This document shows positions 24,656-33,100 of a DNA stretch of 64,000 bases, in pieces; position 1 is the first letter of the stretch; each line of letters opens with the position of its first letter. This DNA comes from Bernardetia sp. ABR2-2B. Its GTDB lineage: Bacteria; Bacteroidota; Bacteroidia; Cytophagales; Bernardetiaceae. A model generated the notes under the pieces. It saw only the letters and a program-made list of their open reading frames with translations, was not told the origin of the DNA and searched no databases. Location of the stretch: the NCBI RefSeq assembly GCF_037126435.1, contig NZ_CP147020.1, forward strand, positions 1,139,001-1,203,000, in the 5' to 3' direction. A program made the translations under genes and the position numbers.

Positions 24656-26497
24656 TTGACTCCATTGAAGAATATTTTTATTTTTTTAAAAATCCGATTT
24701 TTATGTAAGCTGTTATTTTTATGTAAAATAACAGCCTTGTTTTGCTATGTTTATGTTTTTCAATCAACTCCTGTTTTTGGGCAAGATTTATCTTCTCTAT
24801 ATGATTCAGCTCAAAAGTATGGAAGCAAAGATTTAGAAAAGCAAGATTATTATGTGCAAAAATTAATTTTGGAAAGCACAAAACAAACAAATGACTCCTT
24901 TTTGTTGAAAGGCTATAACCTAAAATCAGTTATTTCTTATCGAAAAGCCGATACAGATAGTGCTTTTTTTTACATCGCAAAAACATTAGATGTATCTGAA
25001 AAAATAAAAAACGACGAAGTAAGAATAGATATGTTACGTTTAAAAGCTTTCATTTATAAAAATAGACGCTATGACAAAGATTCAGCTCTATTTTATCTTG
25101 AATTGGCATTAGAAGAAAGCAAGAAAACAAATTATGAACACGGAAAAATTAAAAGCCTAGAAGCAATATCTTTTCTTTCGATGGATGAAGGAAAATACCT
25201 TGATGCTACCCAACTGCTATTAAAAGCTAGAAAAATAGCTTATAAAATTCAAGATAACAAAGCGTTATCTAGTATTGCCAATAATATTGGGCATACCTAT
25301 TTACAGATGGAAATGTATGATAAAGCTCTTCCTTTTTTTGATGAAGCAAATAAATATAGAGACGATACAACAACTATTTCAGTTATTCCCCTCAATATTG
25401 CTCACTGTTATTATCAAAAAGGGGAATACAAAAAAGCACTTTCTATTTTGGATAAAAATTCTTCTTTAGCTCTCAAAACCTCATTAAATGCAGCCATAGA
25501 ATATCATTTAGAATATGTTACTCTTTTTTTAACAACACATGAACCTAAAAAAGCTTTAGAAAAAATAGAAATATTAGATTCTTTATATACAAAAGCTAAA
25601 CCACAGGCCTACCGTAACTTATTATTATTAAAAGCCAAAACTTACTTACAACTAAAAGATACACTCACAGCTCACAAATACATAAAAGAAGTAGAAAATG
25701 AAATAGTTATTGAGAGTGAAGATGATTTTCATAATCGCTTGACTATGCATGAGTTGTTTTCCTACACTTATTCATTTTTAAAAAATTATAAGAAGGCAAA
25801 TTATCATTCACAAAAATATATTTCACTTTATAAGGCAACTTATAATAAAAAATTGCAACAGAATATTTACGAATCTGAATTAAATCAACGCATTGCATTA
25901 GAGCAAAAAGAAAGAGAGCTAGAAAAAATAAAATATACTACTCAATTAGCAAAAGAACATCAAAACACAATTTATTTTTCATTCGGTTTGATTATATTAT
26001 TACTTATTTTTCTGATTATAACAAGAGCCTATTGGATAAATAAAAAGTATAGTAAAGAGCTAAAAAGCACAAACCATCAACTTTCAGAATCACAAGCAGA
26101 AGTGATACAGCAAAATAATATTCTACATGAGCAATCAGAAGAATTGATGAGGCAATCAGCAGAATTAAAATGTTCTCACGAAGAAGTATTGGCAATGAAC
26201 GATAATTTGGAAAACATTGTCAATGAGCGCAATGAGGAAGTAATAGAGAAAAATAAAATGTTAGAAGAATATGCTTTCATAAATGCTCATAAACTACGTG
26301 CGCCTGTTGCTCGTCTTTTAGGAATTATGCAGATTATTGAACTCTCAAAAGATACTAACGAGATAGAGTTTTACCTACAACTCTGTAAGCAAGAAATCGA
26401 AGATCTTGACCGTATTATTTGGACTATCAAAGAAGCCATTGAAGAAAAAACTCCTCTTAACCGTTTGGAGTTGGAGAAAAAGAAGGAGATGAAATAA
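24656..26497 (+). CDS. TPR sensor with a histidine-kinase DHp but no ATPase domain
   Basis: The frame has no ATG before residue about 123, so a TTG at 24656 (or 24665) is the likely start; it gives a signal-like N-terminus ending VFGQ. Residues about 40-410 are TPR-like helical repeats (SSIANNIGHTYLQMEMYDKALPFFDEANKY in part). A membrane span lies at about 437-459 (TIYFSFGLIILLLIFLII), then a long coiled coil. The last 80 residues hold a dimerisation/H-box motif, YAFINAHKLRAPVARLLGIM, with the phospho-acceptor His. The gene then stops; the expected ATP-binding domain (about 110 aa) is absent and there is no room for it before the convergent gene 20 bp away. Confidence 0.85.
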   Translation: MTPLKNIFIFLKIRFLCKLLFLCKITALFCYVYVFQSTPVFGQDLSSLYDSAQKYGSKDLEKQDYYVQKLILESTKQTNDSFLLKGYNLKSVISYRKADTDSAFFYIAKTLDVSEKIKNDEVRIDMLRLKAFIYKNRRYDKDSALFYLELALEESKKTNYEHGKIKSLEAISFLSMDEGKYLDATQLLLKARKIAYKIQDNKALSSIANNIGHTYLQMEMYDKALPFFDEANKYRDDTTTISVIPLNIAHCYYQKGEYKKALSILDKNSSLALKTSLNAAIEYHLEYVTLFLTTHEPKKALEKIEILDSLYTKAKPQAYRNLLLLKAKTYLQLKDTLTAHKYIKEVENEIVIESEDDFHNRLTMHELFSYTYSFLKNYKKANYHSQKYISLYKATYNKKLQQNIYESELNQRIALEQKERELEKIKYTTQLAKEHQNTIYFSFGLIILLLIFLIITRAYWINKKYSKELKSTNHQLSESQAEVIQQNNILHEQSEELMRQSAELKCSHEEVLAMNDNLENIVNERNEEVIEKNKMLEEYAFINAHKLRAPVARLLGIMQIIELSKDTNEIEFYLQLCKQEIEDLDRIIWTIKEAIEEKTPLNRLELEKKKEMK

Positions 26498-26517
26498 GTA
26501 TAGACGCCGTACAATCT

Positions 26518-28263
26518 CTAAATTGGGATTTCAATAAAAAACGTAGTTCCGATTCCTTCTTCAGTTTCGAACCAAATTTTACCATTATGCTTGTCTATTA
26601 TTTTTTTTGTGATGTCTAGTCCTAATCCACTTCCTTCGCCAATTGGTTTGGTAGTAAAAAAAGCATCAAATACTCGTTCTTGAATTTTCTTTGGTATTCC
26701 TCCTCCTGTATCTTGAATAGAAACTAATATGTTGTTTTTAGTTGTGCTAGTAGAAACAATTAAATTTCCCTTTCCTTTCATGGCTTGAATGGCATTATGA
26801 ATTAGGTTTGTCCAAACTTGCATAAGCTCATCTGGATATCCTAAAAAAGATGGAACATAATCAAGATTTCGCTTTATATCAATGCCTTGTTTTACTTGAT
26901 TATGATATAATATAAGCGTCGTTTCGATACTCTGATTCAAATCTACCTCTGATTTTTCTTCTGAATGGTCTTGACGAGCAAAATTTTTGAGTGCAAAAAC
27001 AGTTTTACCAGCTCGTTTTGTTGCTTCTTGTATAGTTTGATTACTTTTAATGACAGTAGAGAGTTGATAAGCTGTTTCGAAGACCTCCTCTTTATTTTCT
27101 GTTTGAAGTAGCAACTTTATCATTTCTTTTTCTTGGTGCATATTCATATCTGTTATCAAATCTGCATACTCTTCTACCCCTACAAAGCCTTGCTGTTCTA
27201 ATTCTTCTATCAAATCATATTTTGCCACTCGCTGTTCTCGTGTGGAAAGTAAATCTGTTTTTTTAGAGGATATTTCTACAAATTTATTAAAAACAACTAT
27301 CGTTTTATCATCTAGTGTTTTGAGAAAGTTTGGAAGATTTGGAAGTGTTTGTAATAAAATATTTTCAATACTATCAGCTGAAGAACGAATTGCTCCTAAA
27401 GGCGTATTTATCTCGTGTGCAATACTAGCAATCAACTGTCCCAAACTAGCTAATTTTTCGGATTGAATAAGCTGTTTTTGAGTAAATTGGAGTTCTTTAT
27501 AGGCATTTTCTATTTCTGTTTTCTGTTTTCGTAATTGTTCTTGTGTGGTTTTTAGTTCCTCCAAATTCTGCTTTAATTCTTCCTCTGATGCCTGTAAGAC
27601 TACATTACTTTCTTGAATAGTAAGTGCTTGAGATTGGATTTGTTTGCGCTGCTCTTCCCTTTCTTTTGATTTTAAATAATAGGAACGTCTATCTCTATCT
27701 ACTAAAAAAGCAAAAATAAATGCTAAGGCTACTGCACTTGCTAAGTCATTAAGGCTATACCTTGAAATATCTGTTAGAATATTTACCTCTAGAGTCCATA
27801 ACGTCATAAAAAAGCAAATTATAGCTAGAATCATTACTGTGTAGTACACATAAATACGAACAGGAATAAATAGTGAAAGCACTATCACCATACAAAAACC
27901 TCCTATATAAGAAGGATCGCCTCCTGTAAGCCCTGTAATCATAGATGTACTAATACCAGCATATGCTCCCAGTACACTCATTAAATGAATAGACTTTTTT
28001 TGAAAAAATGGAATCCAGTATAATATAAAAACACTACCACCAACAACTGATAAGCCAATTCTGAAATAAAAAATAGCCTCTACATTTGGATAAAGCTCTG
28101 CATCTAAAGGAATATAACCCAGCCAAACGAAAGTAAAGACTAAACTAACAAGTGGCAAAAGTCTTTTACATTGATAGTTTTGTTCCCCTAAATAAGTATC
28201 TGGATATTGCCTATTAGCATCTCCATAGATTATAAGTCGTGCTACTTTTTTTATTTTATTCAT
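26518..28263 (-). CDS. Membrane sensor histidine kinase
   Basis: A 581-aa protein. About six membrane spans (residues 30-205) form the sensor, followed by a coiled coil (SEEELKQNLEELKTTQEQL) and the kinase core. The H-box is ASIAHEINTPLGAI with His283. Between the H-box helix and the second DHp helix lies an insertion of about 115 charged residues. The ATPase domain has NLIHNAIQAMKGKG, DTGGGIPKKIQERVF and GEGSGLGLDI. No response regulator is adjacent. The coiled coil is nearly the same as in the SpoIIE protein upstream, suggesting related input. Confidence 0.9.
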   Translation of the reverse strand: MNKIKKVARLIIYGDANRQYPDTYLGEQNYQCKRLLPLVSLVFTFVWLGYIPLDAELYPNVEAIFYFRIGLSVVGGSVFILYWIPFFQKKSIHLMSVLGAYAGISTSMITGLTGGDPSYIGGFCMVIVLSLFIPVRIYVYYTVMILAIICFFMTLWTLEVNILTDISRYSLNDLASAVALAFIFAFLVDRDRRSYYLKSKEREEQRKQIQSQALTIQESNVVLQASEEELKQNLEELKTTQEQLRKQKTEIENAYKELQFTQKQLIQSEKLASLGQLIASIAHEINTPLGAIRSSADSIENILLQTLPNLPNFLKTLDDKTIVVFNKFVEISSKKTDLLSTREQRVAKYDLIEELEQQGFVGVEEYADLITDMNMHQEKEMIKLLLQTENKEEVFETAYQLSTVIKSNQTIQEATKRAGKTVFALKNFARQDHSEEKSEVDLNQSIETTLILYHNQVKQGIDIKRNLDYVPSFLGYPDELMQVWTNLIHNAIQAMKGKGNLIVSTSTTKNNILVSIQDTGGGIPKKIQERVFDAFFTTKPIGEGSGLGLDITKKIIDKHNGKIWFETEEGIGTTFFIEIPI

Positions 28264-28749
28264 AACTCTTTTAAAGATAAACGAAGTTCTACATAAAATG
28301 TAGTTCTTATGCCTTCTTCTATTTCAAACTAACTTTTGTCATTATATTTTTCATTTTTTTGTAAAATTTAAAGAATAATCTAATTCTTTCAATTATCTAT
28401 TAAAAACTAACAGAGATAATACTCTCTATTTTATTTGTACTATCTTGAGAAGCAGAGAGATTTTTTTTGAAGTGAATCAATTTCATTTTGGAAAAAACAG
28501 ACAGAGCGATAAAAAAATCTATCAAAAAAGTAAAAACAGATTTCATGAAAATATTGTGTTTTTTGAGGGAAGCACAAAAGAGACTAAATAAATAACAAAA
28601 AAATGAAGTTTTTATATCTACAATATAGTTAAATCATGGCTTTTACATAGAAATTCCCCTCTCTTAAAACTTTAATTTTATGCCTAAAATAATATTTGCT
28701 CTCAAATCATCAGCAAAATAATATCATCTGAATTACCTGCTCTAAAAAA
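28264..28749. other. 486-bp gene-free gap with a TonB-receptor remnant
   Basis: Between the histidine kinase start and the SpoIIE gene stop there is no intact ORF. The right part contains a remnant of a TonB-receptor 3' end (28664-28729). The left part (28264-28660) is AT-rich with no recognised element apart from the kinase upstream region. Confidence 0.6.
28664..28729 (-). pseudogene. Remnant of a TonB-dependent receptor C-terminus
   Basis: On the minus strand the codons read R-stop-YYFADDLRANIILGIKLKF-stop. The intact receptor gene at 30.5 kb ends RQRYFADDLGINIVLGARLEF-stop. About 14 of the last 19 codons match in amino acid, and long stretches of DNA are the same (TTTTGCTGATGATTTG). It is the scar of a second receptor gene, now separated from the intact copy by the SpoIIE gene. 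Confidence 0.75.
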
Positions 28750-30360
28750 TTAAGTTGGCTTTACTTCAAAGCCAATTACCAAAATATCATCAATTTGCTT
28801 CTGATTTTCTCCTTTCCATTCTTCAAAAATAGCATTCAATGAATCTTCTTGTTCAGAAAAAGAATAATTGGAAATATCTAAAAGTGTTTTTCTAAATCTT
28901 TTTGTATTATATTTTAGATTTTCTTCTCCCCCAAATTGGTCTTGAAAGCCATCTGAATAAATATAAAAAGAAGTTGGAGTATCAATAGAAATAGTATGAT
29001 TGGTAAACATGGTATTCTGCTGACTGATTGAATTTCCTCCTACTGAAATCCTATCTCCTTTTATTACCTTGACCTCTTTATCTTGAATATAAACTAACGG
29101 ATTTTTTGCACCTGCAAATTCTAGTTTTTTGTTTTCCAAATCTATCATACAAATGGCTGCATCCATTCCGTCTCTTGTTGTTCGAACTTTATTTTCAAGT
29201 TGAACATAAGATTCAGATTGATGAAGCACCTTATCTATTTTTTGATTTAGAATAGTAAGGATATGAGAAGGAGTAAGAATATTTCTAGAGTCTATTATCT
29301 CATTTAGTAAGTCATTTCCTATCAAAGACATAAATGCCCCAGGAACACCATGACCTGTACAATCAATAGCAGCAATAATAATTTTATTATCCACTTTATG
29401 ATAATAATAAAAATCTCCACTCACAATATCTCTAGGTTTAAAATAAACAAATGATTGAGGCAAACCTCGTTTTATCTTTCCTATTTTTGGAAGCATTGCA
29501 TCTTGAATACGCTTGGCATAATTTATACTTGAAGTAATTTTTTTATTTTTTGTTTCAATGATTTTATTTTTATCCTCTAAAGCCATCATGTTATAAGTCA
29601 TTTCATTGTTCACTAAACTCAACTTATTTTGTGTATTCTCTAATTCTTCAATATTTCGCTTTAATTCTTCTTCAGAAGTTATTAGTCTTCCATTTTTGAC
29701 TTGTATTTTTTTCTGATTTTTTATCAAAACCATGCTATTTTTTCTAAAAAGAATTGCCCACCAACCACACACAACAGCCATAATAGAAACAATACTAAAA
29801 TGAAAAACAAGTTGAAAAGTAGTTACTTGAGCTACTGTTTCTCCTCCAAGAGTAATGCCGTTATAACTAATAAAATATTGCCCCAAACTTTCCATTCCAT
29901 AAGCTACTTGCAAAACAGCTAAAATACTATGATGCCCAACTGTAAGAATAGCGTAAGGAATCATGATACGCCAGTCTTGATAAATAATGAGAAGGGCTGC
30001 ATTTACAAAAAAGAAAAAATGAGTTTCTGCCATACCATGCATCTGTCCAATGAACTGTAACATGAAAATAGCATAAACAACACCAATAAGCATACGAGCA
30101 TATAACTTATTTTGAAGTACAAAACGAGCAATCAAATAAATACCCAAAGCACAACCTCCTGTTACCAAACTAAACACCCAAGTTTCATAAACAGGAGCTA
30201 AAAAAAAACCGATAATAAAAGATATAATCACAAATTTATCAGATATTTTATCGGCTTGTTTTTGTACTTTTATTAGATATTCTTTGAGATCTATATCTGT
30301 TAAAACTTCTTCTTTTATTTTAGGGGAAACTGTATTATCAATTATAGGGGACTGACTCAT
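28750..30360 (-). CDS. Membrane SpoIIE/PP2C-type serine phosphatase
   Basis: A 536-aa protein. Six to seven membrane spans (residues about 40-215) precede a coiled coil (SEEELKRNIEELENTQNKL) and a SpoIIE domain from about residue 285: DAMLPKIGKIKRGLPQSFVY, FKPRDIVSGDFYYYH (metal-binding Asp), IAAIDCTGHGVPGAFMSLIG, DGMDAAICMIDLENKKL, YIYSDGFQDQFGGEEN. Such enzymes dephosphorylate Ser/Thr of anti-sigma-factor antagonist (STAS) proteins. A SpoIIAA/STAS-like protein is encoded in this window at 54.3 kb, but a link is not shown. Confidence 0.9.
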   Translation of the reverse strand: MSQSPIIDNTVSPKIKEEVLTDIDLKEYLIKVQKQADKISDKFVIISFIIGFFLAPVYETWVFSLVTGGCALGIYLIARFVLQNKLYARMLIGVVYAIFMLQFIGQMHGMAETHFFFFVNAALLIIYQDWRIMIPYAILTVGHHSILAVLQVAYGMESLGQYFISYNGITLGGETVAQVTTFQLVFHFSIVSIMAVVCGWWAILFRKNSMVLIKNQKKIQVKNGRLITSEEELKRNIEELENTQNKLSLVNNEMTYNMMALEDKNKIIETKNKKITSSINYAKRIQDAMLPKIGKIKRGLPQSFVYFKPRDIVSGDFYYYHKVDNKIIIAAIDCTGHGVPGAFMSLIGNDLLNEIIDSRNILTPSHILTILNQKIDKVLHQSESYVQLENKVRTTRDGMDAAICMIDLENKKLEFAGAKNPLVYIQDKEVKVIKGDRISVGGNSISQQNTMFTNHTISIDTPTSFYIYSDGFQDQFGGEENLKYNTKRFRKTLLDISNYSFSEQEDSLNAIFEEWKGENQKQIDDILVIGFEVKPT

Positions 30361-30511
30361 AGATTTTTAAACATTAAAACAACTATTTTCAGTTGTTTTT
30401 TTTATAAAATTATTGCACTATTTCTTGTTTAATGTGTATAATTTTAAATATACTTTTTATTACTGTTTCAATATATAAAATTTATATCACAAAAATCTAA
30501 TTAATCACTTC

Positions 30512-32878
30512 TTAAAACTCCAATCTTGCTCCTAGAACAATATTTATTCCCAAATCATCAGCAAAATAACGTTGTCTATTTAGATAATCTCTGTATTCTG
30601 TATTGAGTAAGTTATCAACTTTTGCACAAACACGCCATTGTGTTTTTTGCCCTTGAATATTTGTGGAAACTCTCAAACTAATTAGGTTATAAGCAGCAGG
30701 AGGAAGTGTAAAATCTTGTTCTTCTAAAATATTATTTTGATAAAAAACATAACGATTTGTTATTTCAAACTGCGTATTGGTTAGTTTTCTTCTTTTTTCA
30801 GTCGCTCCAATAGAAATTGGTTTTTGAATCTGATAACGCAAACTGGCTTGTAAAGTATTGGAAGGCATATTTATCAAAGGCAAATCATTGGACAAATCAT
30901 CTCCTTTTATGAAGCTATAACTTGCCTTCAACCCCACCGACTTCGAAAACTGATAGCGACTAGAAATATCCAAGCCATAAATTTGAGCGTTCGTTTGTTT
31001 GTATTTGAAGACTGGAAAAGCTCCACGAATAGTCAGACGAACTTCATTTTCTGGATTTAGATAAATATAATCATCAATATTTTGATAATAAAGTAGCGTT
31101 TCGAAAGATAATTTTTCCTTAATTTTTCCACTCAAAGAAAGTGTATTTTTAATAGATTTTTCGGTATTCAAATTCGGATTTCCTTCTTCTATTCCACTTA
31201 CGCCTTGATGAAGTCCATTACTAAAAAGTTCATTGATAGCAGGATTACGAGTTGCATAACCTACATTATACGAAACTTGAATATGCTCACTCAACTGATA
31301 ATTAACTCCTAAAGACGAACCAAAATTATTAAAGTTATTATCAAAACGAACAATTTCTCTAGGAATGCTTCGGCTAATCGTAACGGCATTCTGAATCGTG
31401 TTTTGATACCTAAAGCCTGTTTCGAAAAACCAATGATTTATACTTTTGGTCAAAACTGTAAAAACTCCTGTTTCATAACTCAAATAATCTGGAATGAGTG
31501 GTAAAACCCCTGTTTCTGGGTCGTTGGTATTATCTATAATAGTAGATTGCGCCCCAACTTTGAATATCAAATTATTTTCAAATTCTTTTTGGCATTTTAT
31601 TTCTGAAAAATAAGAATACTGTTTTAAGTTTAATGCAGGTATTTCTGAGCGTCCACTTCTACGGACATCAAATTCTTTTCGGTTATTAATCTGTGTAGAA
31701 AAAGTAAAATCTAGGAATTGTTCAATGATTTTGCCCTTATTTTTTGGTTTTGGTGCAATGTACTTTTTTGAGTGAATTTTAAATAAATGATGGCTTACTC
31801 TTTGTTTGGGTGCATCAATATCATAACTAAAATCTTCTTCTGTGAAAAAAGGAACTTCCCGTTCGAAGGCATTTTCTAAATCGGTTAGATTTCCAACATG
31901 CGAACCACGCAAAACACCTAATTCTGTATTGAAAGAACTAAAATAAAAGTCTGTAAAGAAATTTTCTGTAAACTGTTTTTCTAATTGAATGGCGATATTT
32001 GCTTCCTCACTTCCTGTATTATTTAAAAAATAATCGGCTGCTTTTTTATCGCCACTTTTCTTGAGTGTTCCATTGATTTTCCACGCCACAAAAGACCCAT
32101 ATTGTTCTAATTGTAGGTTTATTCCATTGCTTCTTCCATTGGATTCGAAAAAATAGCTAGTATTTCCGTGCAAATGAGGTTCTCTTTCAATACGTGCAGG
32201 TTCTACCAAAATCACACTTCCTAAGTTTGAGCCTTGATACTCCAAACTAGAAACTCCTTTTATTACTCTGATTTTGTTGGCAACTAAAGGGTCTATTTCG
32301 GGTGCGTGGTCATTTCCCCATTGTTGTCCACTTTGTGCAATTCCGTTATTTAAGATTGTCAAACGGTTTCCGTAGAGACCATGTACAACAGGTTTTGAGA
32401 TTCCATTTCCATTTTTAAGTGTACTTACTCCAGAAATTTCTTCTAGCATATTCGAAAGATTTTGATTCGAATTATCTGAAATATGCTGATGATTGAGTGT
32501 TTGGGTATTTTGAGTAGAGTTATTTTGCTTTTCACTAATGACAACGCTTTCCAAAACTGTATTGAGTTCGTGGATTTCTACATACAAAACTGTATCGGTC
32601 AGAACATCTAAAAAAACATTATGATTTTCACCACTAATATAGCTAAATACAATATGCTGCTTTCCTTTACAAACATTTTTGAGTTCGAAAAATCCTTTCT
32701 CATTAGTTGCTGTTCCCTTCAAAGTCTCTTGTACATAGACATTTACAAACTCTAAAGGCTTATTTGTATTTTCATCTGTTATAAAACCTGTTATAGATAT
32801 GTTGCAGTTTTGAGAAAAAGCAGAAGTATATAATAATAATGAAAAAAGCAGACATAAGGTAAGAAATCGACTTTGCAT
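30512..32878 (-). CDS. TonB-dependent outer-membrane receptor
   Basis: The ATG at 32878 gives MQSRFLTLCLLFSLLLYTSAFSQ, a signal peptide; the TTG at 32890 is rejected. Residues about 25-110 are a carboxypeptidase-like regulatory beta domain (ITGFITDENTNKPLEFVNVY). The plug is at about 125-230 (LSNMLEEISGVSTLKNGNGIS, PVVHGLYGNRLTILNNGI, VIKGVSSLEYQGSNLGSVI). The 22-strand barrel follows and ends LGARLEF. At about 788 aa it is complete. The plug has WGNDHAPEIDP and the barrel EREPHLHGN, histidines that could suit a metal ligand, but the substrate is not known. A palindrome upstream may be its operator. Confidence 0.9.
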   Translation of the reverse strand: MQSRFLTLCLLFSLLLYTSAFSQNCNISITGFITDENTNKPLEFVNVYVQETLKGTATNEKGFFELKNVCKGKQHIVFSYISGENHNVFLDVLTDTVLYVEIHELNTVLESVVISEKQNNSTQNTQTLNHQHISDNSNQNLSNMLEEISGVSTLKNGNGISKPVVHGLYGNRLTILNNGIAQSGQQWGNDHAPEIDPLVANKIRVIKGVSSLEYQGSNLGSVILVEPARIEREPHLHGNTSYFFESNGRSNGINLQLEQYGSFVAWKINGTLKKSGDKKAADYFLNNTGSEEANIAIQLEKQFTENFFTDFYFSSFNTELGVLRGSHVGNLTDLENAFEREVPFFTEEDFSYDIDAPKQRVSHHLFKIHSKKYIAPKPKNKGKIIEQFLDFTFSTQINNRKEFDVRRSGRSEIPALNLKQYSYFSEIKCQKEFENNLIFKVGAQSTIIDNTNDPETGVLPLIPDYLSYETGVFTVLTKSINHWFFETGFRYQNTIQNAVTISRSIPREIVRFDNNFNNFGSSLGVNYQLSEHIQVSYNVGYATRNPAINELFSNGLHQGVSGIEEGNPNLNTEKSIKNTLSLSGKIKEKLSFETLLYYQNIDDYIYLNPENEVRLTIRGAFPVFKYKQTNAQIYGLDISSRYQFSKSVGLKASYSFIKGDDLSNDLPLINMPSNTLQASLRYQIQKPISIGATEKRRKLTNTQFEITNRYVFYQNNILEEQDFTLPPAAYNLISLRVSTNIQGQKTQWRVCAKVDNLLNTEYRDYLNRQRYFADDLGINIVLGARLEF

Positions 32879-32888
32879 AAGGACAAAC

Positions 32889-32918
32889 AATTACGAATTA
32901 CGAATTAAAAATTACGAA
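32889..32918. repeat. AATTACGAATTACGAA repeat units
   Basis: Units of the dispersed TTCGTAATT family in inverse orientation: AATTACGAATTACGAATT then AAAAATTACGAA. They sit directly upstream of the receptor start codon. Confidence 0.5.
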
Positions 32919-33024
32919 CTGCTAGAACAATAAAATTTAGCAAAACCAAGTGTGATTTTAGATTATTGAGTAAACAAAATATAATTAATTCGAAAAAGAG
33001 AGGAAAAAAGGGTTTTAATTTATG

Positions 33025-33056
33025 CAAAGGTAATCAAAGATAACAACTTATTGCAA
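33025..33056 (-). promoter_or_regulatory. Candidate promoter of the TonB receptor
   Basis: On the minus strand TTG, 21 nt, TACCTTTG. The second element fits TAnnTTTG exactly. The TTG falls inside the palindrome at 33052-33066. The resulting leader would be about 140 nt. Confidence 0.5.
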
Positions 33057-33066
33057 CAGCGTTGCA
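33052..33066. promoter_or_regulatory. Palindrome TGCAACAGCGTTGCA, candidate operator
   Basis: A perfect 6-bp inverted repeat with a 3-nt spacer (TGCAAC-AGC-GTTGCA) overlapping the -33 region of the receptor promoter. Its form and place fit a dimeric repressor site, possibly of the Fur/Zur type. Confidence 0.5.
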
Positions 33067-33100
33067 TTTATAAAATTCTAAAAAACTGTTATATTATTCA

